51,522 bases of DNA from assembly GCA_022766795.1 (NCBI GenBank), contig JALEPE010000082.1, forward strand, positions 1 through 51,522, read 5' to 3'. This document shows positions 25,152 to 33,867 of the stretch, in pieces. A program made the translations under genes and the position numbers. Each line of letters begins with the position of its first letter. The stretch's first letter is position 1. Below the pieces are notes generated by a model. That model had not been told where the DNA came from. It saw nothing but the letters and a program-made list of their open reading frames with translations, and did not search any database. The DNA comes from Helicobacter sp. Its GTDB lineage: Bacteria; Campylobacterota; Campylobacteria; Campylobacterales; Helicobacteraceae.

Positions 25152-27011
25152 TTATTCTGCTTGTAACTCAAAGTTTAAATCTGCCGCATTAATGTTTGTA
25201 GCACTCTTTTTTTGCGGTGCGACATAGCCTAAATCCACAAGAGCATTAGCAAGCTTTGCAAGCACGGGTCCGCCCGCTCCACTACCACTTCCGCCGTGTT
25301 CTACCATCACGGTAATGACATAGCGTGGATTATCTGCCGGTAGAAATCCAGTAATCCACGCTTGCGAGCGGTGAAAATAATCCATATCCGCTTCTTTGAT
25401 TCTTGCTTTATCTTCTTGTGAGATTCCAACAACTTGTGCTGTGCCTGTTTTACAAGCGAGATATGCTTTTGATTCTCGCGTTGCGTAATTCGCAGTCCCG
25501 CCTATTTCGCTACACGCTTGACGCATTCCTTCACGGAGTGCTGGCAATTTGCTTTTTTCAAAGTCATTTAAAACATCACGCGATTCTTTGTTAATTTTAG
25601 CTTTACCCATATCTTTGACAAAATGAGGAATCGGGAGCTTTCCGCTCGCAATAAGTGCAGTGTAATTTGCAATTTGCAAAGGTGTAGTGAGGAATAATCC
25701 TTGTCCAATGGAGCTAACGACATTATCTCCAAGATACCAATTTTGTTTGTAGCGCGCTTTTTTAAATTTTGGAGACGGCACGATTCCAACAAACTCATTG
25801 GGTAAATCCACACCAGTTTTTGCGCCTAAACCCATTTTTTTAAGCACATCAGCAATTTTTTCAAAGTCTGTGCGTAAAGCAAGAATGTAAAAATACACAT
25901 CTACGCTACGTTTGAGTGCTTTATATAAATCCGCACTACCGTGTCCTTCTTTTTTCCAATCACGGAATTTTCTGCCACCAAGTTCAATAAAAGGAGGTGT
26001 TTTAATCTCTGTATTTTCTGTAATATTTGCGTGTTCTAGCAGTGCTAAACCCATTCCCATTTTAATCACGGAACCCGGAGGATATAAACCATTAATGAAT
26101 TTGTTGATTAAGGGTTTGTATGGGCTTGTACGCAAGGCATTCCAATTTTCGTGTGAGATTCCGCCAACAAAGTGATTTAAATCATATTCGGGATAACTTC
26201 CAGCAGCTAGAATTTCACCATTTGTTGCGTCCATTACAATGGCTGCACCATTTTTGTCATTAAAAATTTCGTCCATTGACTTTTGAATTCTAATATCTAG
26301 CGTTGTAACGAGTGTCCTATCTTCTACTGCATCTTTGTAGGATATGACGCCAACTTCTTGATTGAGTGCAGTAACTTTGACTAATCGCTCCCCAAGCTCG
26401 CCTTGCAAATAAGTATCGTATTGTCGTTCTAGCCCCTCTTTGCCAATATTTCCGGTGAATTTTGCAATAGGTTGTTTTTCAATGTCTTGCTGGTTTGCAC
26501 GACTGACATAGCCAATAATATGTGAAGCGGTGGTAGCATTAGGGTAATGCCTACGCGCTAACGGAATAATACGCAAGGTATCACTCTGGCTAAGTTTAGG
26601 ATAATGTTGTAAAATCAAATGGTGATCTACAAATTCAATGACGGGAATAAACTCGTGGTTATAGGGAGAATCTTTTTGTCTATATTTTTTGATTAATTCC
26701 TCTTTGGTAAATTGAGGGAAAAACTGCAAGATATTTTCAATCTCTCTTTCTAAAATTGGCAAACTTGAACGCAAAGATAAACGTGGTGGTAAAGAGATAT
26801 TAAATCCTACTGTGTTTGTCGCAAGAGGCTCTTTGTTGCGATCTACAATTTGACCGCGCACAGGCACAATGGGTTCTTGACGCAGCATATTTTTGGTGGC
26901 TTGTTCCTCGTAATTTTTGTGTTCAATAACGCTGATGTCAAAGGTTTTAATGAGTAGCGCAAGCCAAAATATAATAAAAGCCCCAAAGATTAAAAATATT
27001 CGCTTATTCAT
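25152..27011 (-). CDS. mrdA: penicillin-binding protein 2 (peptidoglycan transpeptidase)
   Basis: Class B PBP for cell elongation, working with RodA. The 619-aa protein has an N-terminal membrane anchor (residues 5-22), the PBP dimer domain (VPVRGQIVDRNKEPLATNT, ARRHYPNATTASHIIGYV, GNIGKEGLERQYD) and the transpeptidase domain with SxxK in PPGSVIKMG, SIGQG and the KTG triad in ACKTGTAQVVG. It sits between a small MreD-like membrane gene and coaBC, inside the long minus-strand envelope operon. Confidence 0.97.
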   Translation of the reverse strand: MNKRIFLIFGAFIIFWLALLIKTFDISVIEHKNYEEQATKNMLRQEPIVPVRGQIVDRNKEPLATNTVGFNISLPPRLSLRSSLPILEREIENILQFFPQFTKEELIKKYRQKDSPYNHEFIPVIEFVDHHLILQHYPKLSQSDTLRIIPLARRHYPNATTASHIIGYVSRANQQDIEKQPIAKFTGNIGKEGLERQYDTYLQGELGERLVKVTALNQEVGVISYKDAVEDRTLVTTLDIRIQKSMDEIFNDKNGAAIVMDATNGEILAAGSYPEYDLNHFVGGISHENWNALRTSPYKPLINKFINGLYPPGSVIKMGMGLALLEHANITENTEIKTPPFIELGGRKFRDWKKEGHGSADLYKALKRSVDVYFYILALRTDFEKIADVLKKMGLGAKTGVDLPNEFVGIVPSPKFKKARYKQNWYLGDNVVSSIGQGLFLTTPLQIANYTALIASGKLPIPHFVKDMGKAKINKESRDVLNDFEKSKLPALREGMRQACSEIGGTANYATRESKAYLACKTGTAQVVGISQEDKARIKEADMDYFHRSQAWITGFLPADNPRYVITVMVEHGGSGSGAGGPVLAKLANALVDLGYVAPQKKSATNINAADLNFELQAE

Positions 27012-27476
27012 CTAAACAATCCACAAGAAAAACCAAACTAAAAAAATTTCACACAGCGCATATAGCCCTAAAAGCCAAGAAAACTGCGGAATGCTAGCAT
27101 CAAGCAACCACGCAAAACAATAAAGGAATCCAAAATATCCAAAATACGCATAGAAAACAAATAAGGGAATAAATGCCTTGCTATAACCGAAAAATTTACG
27201 GAATTTTGGAAGTAAAATTTTAAAAGAAAAGAGAACAAATAAAATTGTGCTAGAGAGTGGTAAGCCCTTACTTGCCTCAAAATAAATGAAAAATGGGACT
27301 AAAAAGTAAAAGATTCCATAAGATTCCTCTTCATACTTTTCTTGTGCTAGGACAAAAGCTACACCAAAAAGTGGTGGCAATAGATAGTAAATGTCAGTAA
27401 TTGCGACATAAACGATAAAAAAAACACTTAAGAAAAAGATTCTTAAATTGTTTTTATGAGTGCTATTTCTTCGCAT
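27012..27476 (-). CDS. multi-span membrane protein before mrdA, MreD-like by position
   Basis: A very hydrophobic protein of about 154 aa with five or six predicted membrane helices, rich in Phe and Tyr. It lies directly before mrdA (PBP2), where many bacteria keep mreD, and its size and hydropathy fit MreD. I see no sequence signature, so the name is contextual. The start is uncertain. The ATG at 27476 is followed by a basic stretch, RRNSTHKNN, but ATGs at 27494 and 27512 are also open. All overlap the end of the GNAT gene, so translation is probably coupled. Confidence 0.65.
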   Translation of the reverse strand: MRRNSTHKNNLRIFFLSVFFIVYVAITDIYYLLPPLFGVAFVLAQEKYEEESYGIFYFLVPFFIYFEASKGLPLSSTILFVLFSFKILLPKFRKFFGYSKAFIPLFVFYAYFGYFGFLYCFAWLLDASIPQFSWLLGLYALCEIFLVWFFLWIV

Positions 27477-27961
27477 AGTGGAAAATGTTTGCATAATATA
27501 CAATCCGCCCATATTTTTTGATTTGGAATCTTATCTTTACTAATTTCTACAAAGCCTAGCTTTTCAAACAAGGTGCGTTTATAGGTTAGCACTAAAATTT
27601 CTTTAACATTTAGCATTCTCCCTTCTTTTTGACAATCTTGAATTAACATTGTTGCAACGCCTAATCTCTGCGCCCTTGGCGTTACAATGAGACTTCTAAT
27701 CTCTGCTAAATCAATAGAATGGATATGTAGCGCACAAAACCCAAGCATTATGGGATTTTCTAATGCGCTTAAAGGTTTGTCTTCTAAGCTTAGTTTTGCC
27801 CCTGTGAGTTTAGAGGCTTCTTCCCAAGCAATGTGGTAGGAGCGAATCATATTTGCCATTACTTCAACGCTGCGTTCTAAAATCACACCCCTCTCAACTT
27901 CTGGATTTAAGATTTCGCGCATTGCTGGAATATTGTTTAGGGTTGGTTGCGTAATAATCAT
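27443..27961 (-). CDS. GNAT-family N-acetyltransferase (N-acetylglutamate synthase-like)
   Basis: A 172-aa acetyltransferase with the acetyl-CoA-binding pattern IRSLIVTPRAQRLGVATMLI and the helix-strand LTYKRTLFEKLGF. A C-terminal Cys pair lies in WADCILCKHFPLC. It resembles the small ArgA-like GNATs that serve as N-acetylglutamate synthase in Campylobacter, the first step of arginine synthesis. I cannot confirm the substrate. It follows engB by 1 nt and overlaps the next membrane gene. Confidence 0.8.
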   Translation of the reverse strand: MIITQPTLNNIPAMREILNPEVERGVILERSVEVMANMIRSYHIAWEEASKLTGAKLSLEDKPLSALENPIMLGFCALHIHSIDLAEIRSLIVTPRAQRLGVATMLIQDCQKEGRMLNVKEILVLTYKRTLFEKLGFVEISKDKIPNQKIWADCILCKHFPLCEEIALIKTI

Positions 27962-27962
27962 T

Positions 27963-28619
27963 TTAATATCCTAAGGCGTTTGTTATAATGTAATCAGCAA
28001 TCATTTGGGTGTTTTGCCGTTTTAGTGCGCTAGAGAATAGTGCGTTAGGAAAAGCAGTTTTTAGTTTGTTTTGTTCGCCACTATTGAGTTTGTCAAATTT
28101 TGTAAAAACTTGGATAAAACGTTGATCGCCACGCAAGAATTGTTGGATAAATTCCACAAGATTTGCGTCAATTTCTAAATAGGGGTGCCTGCTATCTACT
28201 AAATGCACAAAAAGCCGTATGCAATCACGCTTGTGTAGAAATTCTACTAAATTGCGATTCCATAGCTCCTTTTGACTTTTAGCCACTTTTGCATAGCCAA
28301 AGCCCGGTAAATCTATAAGCATAAGCTTTAGGGCTTCTTGTGTAGAATCACATTTTTTTGTATCATTGGTGCTGTGGGAAACTATGGAATCACAACTCTT
28401 GTGCCATTGTGTTAAAAAAAAATTAATAAGCTGTGTTTTGCCCGGGGTTGATGAGCTTTTTGCGAGATTTTTTTTGTTACAAATGAGGTTAATTAAAGTG
28501 CTTTTGCCAACATTGCTACGCCCTAAAAATGCCACTTCAGATAGCATAGGTGGCGGACATTGTGCAATGTTTTGTGCTGAAGTTAGGAAATTTGCGGATT
28601 TTAGCATAAATTGTGGCAT
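27963..28619 (-). CDS. engB: ribosome biogenesis GTPase EngB/YsxC
   Basis: Essential GTPase for 50S subunit assembly. The 218-aa protein has G1 GRSNVGKST, G3 DLPGFGYAK and G4 TKFDK in order, with the YihA-type start FLTSAQNIAQCPPPMLSEVA. It carries an unusually long Ser/Thr/Lys-rich insert between G1 and G3 (HSTNDTKKCDSTQEA). The start shares one base with the lptA stop. Confidence 0.96.
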   Translation of the reverse strand: MPQFMLKSANFLTSAQNIAQCPPPMLSEVAFLGRSNVGKSTLINLICNKKNLAKSSSTPGKTQLINFFLTQWHKSCDSIVSHSTNDTKKCDSTQEALKLMLIDLPGFGYAKVAKSQKELWNRNLVEFLHKRDCIRLFVHLVDSRHPYLEIDANLVEFIQQFLRGDQRFIQVFTKFDKLNSGEQNKLKTAFPNALFSSALKRQNTQMIADYIITNALGY

Positions 28620-29083
28620 TATTGTTCTTTGTCTAATTTAAAAATTAAGCGTGCAGGCTTGTTATCATCACCCACAACATTGATGTAGCCATCTTGATAG
28701 CGCACAATGATTTTATCCCCACGCACGACATTATTTTTAGCCGGTTCTCTAACCACCGCATCGCCTAGAATCTGATATTCACGCTTGTTTGGGAAGTAGA
28801 GGGCTTCTTTAGATTCTCCCTCAAATTGACGTCCATCTTTTAAAGTTAGCCAAAAGCGCACATTGCCCAATGCCTGCATTTTATTGGGGCGATTATTGGA
28901 ATCCAAAAAAATAAAGGCTTCATTAGCTGTTAAGCGGTCTTTTGCGCGTTTAATTTCTACATTGCCTTTAAGTTGGGTTAGCTTTTTTTGTTCATCACCG
29001 ATAAATTCTTTAGCACTGACTTCAATCTCGTTTGCTACCGCGAATGTGAAGTATAAACTTAGGATTAGAATTAAATATTTCAT
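28619..29083 (-). CDS. lptA: LPS transport periplasmic protein LptA
   Basis: Periplasmic bridge protein that carries LPS from the inner to the outer membrane. The 154-aa protein has a signal peptide (1-17, ending AVA) and the OstA beta-jellyroll pattern ISVSAKEF-like, KLTQLKGNVEIKRAKDRLTA, QALGNVRFWL, YQILGDAVVREPAKNNVVRG. It overlaps lptC by 4 nt. The ATPase LptB is encoded separately at 46.8 kb. Confidence 0.93.
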   Translation of the reverse strand: MKYLILILSLYFTFAVANEIEVSAKEFIGDEQKKLTQLKGNVEIKRAKDRLTANEAFIFLDSNNRPNKMQALGNVRFWLTLKDGRQFEGESKEALYFPNKREYQILGDAVVREPAKNNVVRGDKIIVRYQDGYINVVGDDNKPARLIFKLDKEQ

Positions 29084-29643
29084 CGCCTTTCCTTTAGGGT
29101 TCCGCGAACATTATGGGCGTAAATTTTGTTGTTTTTATAGATGATATTTTGCCCACGGATTGTCGTGTCTTTATTAAGAATCACAAACTCTCCAGAGCCT
29201 TCTAACTCTTTGGTATTGGGATAATAACGCGCCTTTTGACTCCAAAATTTTGTTTCATCGCGTTGATAATTCACGCCATTGGGAAAGAATATATCTTGAT
29301 TGTTGTAGAGCGCGAACTCGGCTTCCAAACTTTCTTTTTTGGAATCACGCGTGATGTTTTGCACGGCTAAAGATTCTATCTCATTCTCGCCCTTAGTATT
29401 TTCTCTAGCTTTTTTGCCTTTTGCGACAATATTCACACCCTCTTGTGTGATTTTAAAATAGTTAAAGTCAAATACCTCAAAACGCGTAATATTTGCCATT
29501 TTATTAGATTTTTTATCATGGTGTGTGCTTAAAATTCCAACCATAACGAGAGAGAATCCACAAAGTGCGATAAAAAATATAGGCACAAAATGCGCACTTT
29601 TAGGGGATTTTATAGGTTTTGAAACATTAGGCAAAGAGCGCAT
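29080..29643 (-). CDS. lptC: LPS export ABC transporter periplasmic component LptC
   Basis: A 187-aa single-span protein (helix about residues 20-40) with a periplasmic LptC-type beta domain: FKITQEGVNIVAKGKKA, LEAEFALYNNQDIFFPNGVN, FWSQKARYYPNTKELEGSGE. It passes LPS from LptBFG to LptA. It overlaps kdsC by 17 nt and lptA by 4 nt, which indicates coupled translation. Confidence 0.9.
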   Translation of the reverse strand: MRSLPNVSKPIKSPKSAHFVPIFFIALCGFSLVMVGILSTHHDKKSNKMANITRFEVFDFNYFKITQEGVNIVAKGKKARENTKGENEIESLAVQNITRDSKKESLEAEFALYNNQDIFFPNGVNYQRDETKFWSQKARYYPNTKELEGSGEFVILNKDTTIRGQNIIYKNNKIYAHNVRGTLKERR

Positions 29644-30121
29644 AAAATTCTACCTCTAGCTTTTCTTTTTTGATGAGTTTATCAATCATTTCTCTAACTG
29701 CACCTTTGCCACCCTTGTGCTTAAGGACTTTGCGCACCTGTGTTTTAATACAATCCGCACAATCTTTGGGAGCAAAAGAATATTTTACCATTTTTAACAT
29801 ACTTAAGTCATTAATGTCATCGCCAATGATTGCAACTTCATTAGGGGTTATTTGTGATTCTTCTAAAATCTCTTGTAGGGCCTTTGCCTTGTTTTTTATA
29901 CCTTGTTTAATGTATGTTATTTTCAACTCTTTTGCTCGGTTTGCAACGAGATTAGATTCGCGCCCTGTGATGATTGCTGCTTGTCTTCCAAGCTTAATCC
30001 AAGCCGCGATTCCTAAGCCGTCTTTGACATTAAATGCTTTAATCTCTGCGCCACTATCGCTATAAATAATACTGCCATCACTTAGCGTGCCATCAACATC
30101 TAGCACGATAAGTTTTATCAT
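29627..30121 (-). CDS. kdsC: 3-deoxy-D-manno-octulosonate 8-phosphate phosphatase
   Basis: HAD-family phosphatase that releases KDO for LPS inner core synthesis. The 164-aa protein has the nucleophile motif LIVLDVDGTLSDG, AAIITGRES and the final motif IGDDINDLSMLKMV. It is a stand-alone, cap-less KdsC of standard length. The start overlaps the end of hisB by 4 nt, and lptC and lptA follow, so KDO supply and LPS export are cotranscribed. Confidence 0.95.
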   Translation of the reverse strand: MIKLIVLDVDGTLSDGSIIYSDSGAEIKAFNVKDGLGIAAWIKLGRQAAIITGRESNLVANRAKELKITYIKQGIKNKAKALQEILEESQITPNEVAIIGDDINDLSMLKMVKYSFAPKDCADCIKTQVRKVLKHKGGKGAVREMIDKLIKKEKLEVEFYALFA

Positions 30122-30690
30122 AGCACACCCTTTGTACTAGGAATCCCCAATGCTTCATTTTTGACGCACGCGCGACGTAAGGCAACCGCAAAAGCTTTAA
30201 AAGAAGCTTCTAGTAAGTGGTGGTTATTTTTACCACGTTTTACAATGATGTGTGCAGAGATTCCACCATTGATGACAACCGCGCGGAAAAACTCTTCTGC
30301 TAATTCGCAGTCAAACTCTCCAACTTTTCCGCTAACTGGAAGATCATAGATTAAAAATGGGCGATTGCTAAGGTCTAAATCACATTCTACACAAGATTCG
30401 TCCATTACAACGCTTGCATTGCCAAAACGTTCCACATTACTTAATGGAAATAGGTTTTGCTTTAGCAAGGTGCCAATGACGATTCCGCAATCCTCAACGC
30501 TATGGTGAAAATCCACCTCTAAATCACCCTTGCAGCGCAAATTAAGATTCCAATTTGCGTGTTTGCAAAGAGATTGTAGCATATGGTTAAAAAATCCGAT
30601 TCCTGTATCAATCTCACCAATGCCATTGCCATAAATTTCTAAGCTTGCTGTGATGTGTGTTTCTCTTGTGTTACGCGTTAATGTTTGCAT
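30118..30690 (-). CDS. hisB: imidazoleglycerol-phosphate dehydratase
   Basis: Catalyses the sixth step of histidine synthesis. The 190-aa monofunctional enzyme shows the two-metal histidine motifs FHHSVEDCGI and NNHHLLEASFKAFA, and GIGFFNHMLQSLCKH. It lies alone between rlpA and kdsC, away from other his genes in this window. The overlap with kdsC ties its translation to an envelope operon. Confidence 0.97.
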   Translation of the reverse strand: MQTLTRNTRETHITASLEIYGNGIGEIDTGIGFFNHMLQSLCKHANWNLNLRCKGDLEVDFHHSVEDCGIVIGTLLKQNLFPLSNVERFGNASVVMDESCVECDLDLSNRPFLIYDLPVSGKVGEFDCELAEEFFRAVVINGGISAHIIVKRGKNNHHLLEASFKAFAVALRRACVKNEALGIPSTKGVL

Positions 30691-30699
30691 ATCTTGCTC

Positions 30700-31512
30700 T
30701 TACTCTGTGGCGATAAACGCGCCTGTGATTTTCTGGGAAGCTATGAAATCGCGCGCTTCAGCTTCGCTTTTAAATCCACTTAGCATTACACGATAAATGG
30801 GCGCGCCATTTAACATATATTCTTTAATAACTGCAGGATAGCCATGCATATTCGTGTGTTGTTGCTGGAATTGCTGCGCGCCCTCTCGTTTTCTAAATGC
30901 ACCAATTTGCACCAAGAATTGAGAGAGTTGTATGGAGTGTTCAGTATTCGCAACCTTATACTCGCTTCTTGCGATATTTTCTTGATTGAGTGGAACTGCA
31001 TTGGAAATTGCCCCATTAAAGCCAATGACTTCTACACGCACACGCGCAGTTCCTTTAGCCATCATATCAATATCAGTTGCCGCGCTTTTAGATAAGTCAA
31101 TAATGCGCCCTGAAACAAAAGGTCCTCTGTCGTTAATGCGCACAATCGTAGATTTACCGTTTTCCTTGCTTGTTACGCGCACAATCGTATTCATTGGTAA
31201 TGTTTTGTGTGCAGCAGTATGGGCATACATACTATAAGTTTCGCCATTGGAAGTCTTTTTACCATGGAAGTTTGGTCCATACCAACTCGCAATTCCATCA
31301 TAGCTTTCGCCAAGCGTAACGGTGGTAGGGTAATACCATTTACCATTAATTTGGTAAGGACGCATTGTTGCATTTTGGGATTGTTGGCTATTATTCATCT
31401 TGCCATAATCTCTATTTGTTGTGCTACTCTTAGAGCCGCAACCACTTAAGAGCAGAATCGCAATAGAGATTCCAAGCAGAATTTCTACTAAGATTTTATA
31501 AGAATTTTTCAT
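30700..31512 (-). CDS. rlpA: RlpA-family septal lipoprotein with SPOR domain
   Basis: RlpA-type proteins are lipoprotein lytic transglycosylases that act on denuded peptidoglycan at the septum. This 270-aa protein has a lipobox (ILLLSGC, Cys at residue 25), a double-psi beta-barrel with GIASWYGPNFHGKKTSNGE and VRINDRGPFVSGRIIDLS, and a C-terminal SPOR domain (LVQIGAFRKREGAQQFQQQH, YRVMLSGFKSEAEARDF) that binds denuded glycan. It is next to mltD, a second transglycosylase, 2 nt away. Confidence 0.93.
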   Translation of the reverse strand: MKNSYKILVEILLGISIAILLLSGCGSKSSTTNRDYGKMNNSQQSQNATMRPYQINGKWYYPTTVTLGESYDGIASWYGPNFHGKKTSNGETYSMYAHTAAHKTLPMNTIVRVTSKENGKSTIVRINDRGPFVSGRIIDLSKSAATDIDMMAKGTARVRVEVIGFNGAISNAVPLNQENIARSEYKVANTEHSIQLSQFLVQIGAFRKREGAQQFQQQHTNMHGYPAVIKEYMLNGAPIYRVMLSGFKSEAEARDFIASQKITGAFIATE

Positions 31513-31514
31513 TA

Positions 31515-32588
31515 TTAGCCTTTATTGAGCGGAATCACAATTTCCTGATTAATTGAAAGAGTGTTTGTGTTTTTAATGCCATTATGTTGAGCAATTTGCT
31601 TGCTTGGCACTCCATAACGTTTAGCAATAGAATAAATCGTATCGCCTTTGCCCACTTTATGCACTAAATAAGGTTTGATTTTAATGGTTTCTTGGTGCTG
31701 CGTGTTTTCTTTATAACGCGCTAGAAATTGATAGGGGATATGCACACTGTAAGTTTTTGCAAAGGTGGGTGTCATAGCGCGCTTAAATTGTGGATTATAT
31801 GATTTAAGGGTATCTAGTGAAATTCCAACTTTTGAAGCAATTTGGCTAAGCGGTGTTGCAGGAGCGACTTCAATGGTAGCTAAAAGTGTGTTTGCGCCAC
31901 GGTTTAAAAAATAGTCATAATCATTTGTCTTTAGCGTATCTACATTGTGAAACAGCAAGGATACAGAGAGAATCTTGCGGATATACATTCTGCTTTCAAG
32001 TGGGATAAATTTTGCATCAGGGTCTAATAAAACGCTTAGAGAATCGCTGCCCGCTTCTTTAATTGCGCGTTTTAATCGTCCATCGCCACAATTGTAGGCA
32101 ATAGCGGCTAGATACCATTTACCAAAAGAGGCTTTAAGATATTTTAAATATGCAATGGCGGCTTGCGTAGATTTAATAGGGTCTTTGCGCTCATCAATTT
32201 GTGCATTAATTAATAAGCCGAGTGATTTTGCGGTTTTTGGCATAAACTGCCACATACCCGTGGCGCGTTTGTTTGAGCGTGCAGTAAGAGAAAATCCCGA
32301 TTCAATCATTGCAAGATATAAAAATTCTTGCGGGATTCCTTCTTTTAAAAACATTTCTTTTAGGGTGGGGATAAATTCTTGTCCATCTTTGAATTTGGAG
32401 AGTAAATAATTTTGATGGCGGTCGGCTAAAATTGTATTTTTTACATCAATAAAATAGGTGTTGTTGAGAAATTCTGGTTCAACATCAAAGATTTTTAGCA
32501 CTTCCTCACTGCGCATATCATAGACTAAATCATCAAATTGTGCATAGCTAAAAGTTAGCAAAAAAAGTAGTGAATAAAATATTTTCAT
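31515..32588 (-). CDS. mltD: MltD-like lytic transglycosylase with LysM
   Basis: A 357-aa secreted enzyme that cuts peptidoglycan. Signal peptide about residues 1-16. The GEWL-like domain has the catalytic glutamate in YLAMIESGFSLTARS, then ATGMWQFMPKTAKSLGL and IAYNCGDGRLKRA. A C-terminal LysM (VHKVGKGDTIYSIAKRYGV) binds the wall, and a weaker LysM-like segment lies near residue 250. It starts the long envelope operon. Confidence 0.93.
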   Translation of the reverse strand: MKIFYSLLFLLTFSYAQFDDLVYDMRSEEVLKIFDVEPEFLNNTYFIDVKNTILADRHQNYLLSKFKDGQEFIPTLKEMFLKEGIPQEFLYLAMIESGFSLTARSNKRATGMWQFMPKTAKSLGLLINAQIDERKDPIKSTQAAIAYLKYLKASFGKWYLAAIAYNCGDGRLKRAIKEAGSDSLSVLLDPDAKFIPLESRMYIRKILSVSLLFHNVDTLKTNDYDYFLNRGANTLLATIEVAPATPLSQIASKVGISLDTLKSYNPQFKRAMTPTFAKTYSVHIPYQFLARYKENTQHQETIKIKPYLVHKVGKGDTIYSIAKRYGVPSKQIAQHNGIKNTNTLSINQEIVIPLNKG

Positions 32589-32631
32589 TGCGGAAGCCTT
32601 ATTTTAAGAGAATTTTTTGGTTGAAACGGCA

Positions 32632-32637
32632 ATTTTA
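32632..32637 (-). promoter_or_regulatory. -10 candidate for the mltD operon
   Basis: TAAAAT on the minus strand, 43 nt before the mltD start, in the gap after the TauE-like gene. This would be the head promoter of the run down to uppS. Confidence 0.4.
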
Positions 32638-32679
32638 GTGAAATTCCGCTTATCTTTCAATAAATCGTTCCATAAAGGC

Positions 32680-33447
32680 TTATAATTGTTCATAGAGTAA
32701 CTTCGCTGCCATTAGAAAAGATACCGCAACAATAAGCGGTTTTACAATGCGGATTCCATAACGGATTGCCATTTTAGCACCGAGATTTGCGCCAATAAAC
32801 TGCCCTAGAGCCATAACGATTCCAACCCACCATAGCATATGTCCTCCGAGTGCAAAAAATATTAGCGATGCGATGTTTGTCGCAAAATTATAGAGCTTTG
32901 CTTGTCCTAAGCTTTGCGTAAGTTCAAATCCTCCAACAAGAATCAATGCAAGTATGAAAAATGAGCCAGTTCCGGGTCCAAAAAATCCGTCATATAGACC
33001 AATTCCAGCAATAGCTAAAATCAAAAGCGTGCCACTCGCTTTCTTTGTTTTTTGTGTTGTTCCAATGTTTGGTGCAAGAAGAAAGTAGAACCCAAAGATT
33101 AAAATCAAAAAAGGCAGAATTTTAGATAGAGAATCAACCTGTATAAACTGCACGCTAATCGTCCCAATTGCCGAAAATACAAATGCAATAATCGCAAAGG
33201 GTAGAGAGAATTTAAGGTTTATAAAACCTTTTTTATAAAAGTGTAAAGTAGCTGAAAAACTACCAAAAGTGCTTTGGAGTTTATTTGTTGCAAGAGCTTG
33301 TAAGGGCGAGACTCCACTAAGTAAAAGTGCAGGAATTGTAATCATTCCGCCACCTCCTGCAATGGAATCTACAAACCCTGCCGCAAGTGCAGCAAAAAAG
33401 AGTAAAGCAATGATATAAACATCAAGGTTTGCAAACATTTCGTGCAT
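32680..33447 (-). CDS. TauE/SafE-family membrane exporter
   Basis: A 255-aa protein with seven to eight membrane helices in two halves, each starting with the family pattern: AGFVDSIAGGGGMITIPAL in the first and GLYDGFFGPGTGSFFILALI in the second. These transporters export sulfite, sulfoacetate or related organosulfur anions. The substrate here is unknown. AAGGA lies 8 nt before the start. Confidence 0.92.
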   Translation of the reverse strand: MHEMFANLDVYIIALLFFAALAAGFVDSIAGGGGMITIPALLLSGVSPLQALATNKLQSTFGSFSATLHFYKKGFINLKFSLPFAIIAFVFSAIGTISVQFIQVDSLSKILPFLILIFGFYFLLAPNIGTTQKTKKASGTLLILAIAGIGLYDGFFGPGTGSFFILALILVGGFELTQSLGQAKLYNFATNIASLIFFALGGHMLWWVGIVMALGQFIGANLGAKMAIRYGIRIVKPLIVAVSFLMAAKLLYEQL

Positions 33448-33488
33448 TGAGAATTCCTTAAAGAATAAGTGAAATTATAATGTATTTT

Positions 33489-33863
33489 TTAAAAGACATC
33501 GCACATAGATTCCCCATTGTGAAGTCTTGCGCTTTTAATATGTTGGCATTCTAGCAAGGAGTTTTTTAGCACGAAATATGCTTTTTTGTCGTGGTAATTG
33601 ATGATAAAACCATTTTTTTGTTTGGCAAAATTGCAATCTTTGGTTTTAAAGTCTAAATGCGCATAGAGCGCGTCCCAATCTACGTTTTGTTTTTGGTTAA
33701 GTTGAGACTTTAGTGTAAGGCGCAAATTTAACGTTTGGAGTTGTAATTTTTTAAGACAGGCAGCATTTGTGAAGTTGTGAAAATATGGAATCCCTATGCT
33801 AAATAAGATTCCAGCAAGCAGCAGGGTTAAGACAATTTCCAAAAGCGTAAAAGCAGGCTTCAT
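33489..33863 (-). CDS. pseudopilin (prepilin-type N-terminal domain)
   Basis: A 124-aa protein starting MKPAFTLLEIVLTLLLAGIL, a type IV/type II prepilin leader with the cleavage before Phe and the invariant Glu at +5 (FTLLE). The rest is a small periplasmic domain with cysteines that may form disulfides. It follows another pseudopilin by 4 nt. Such pairs are parts of DNA-uptake or type II-like pili. No prepilin peptidase is seen here. Confidence 0.85.
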   Translation of the reverse strand: MKPAFTLLEIVLTLLLAGILFSIGIPYFHNFTNAACLKKLQLQTLNLRLTLKSQLNQKQNVDWDALYAHLDFKTKDCNFAKQKNGFIINYHDKKAYFVLKNSLLECQHIKSARLHNGESMCDVF

Positions 33864-33867
33864 TGGT

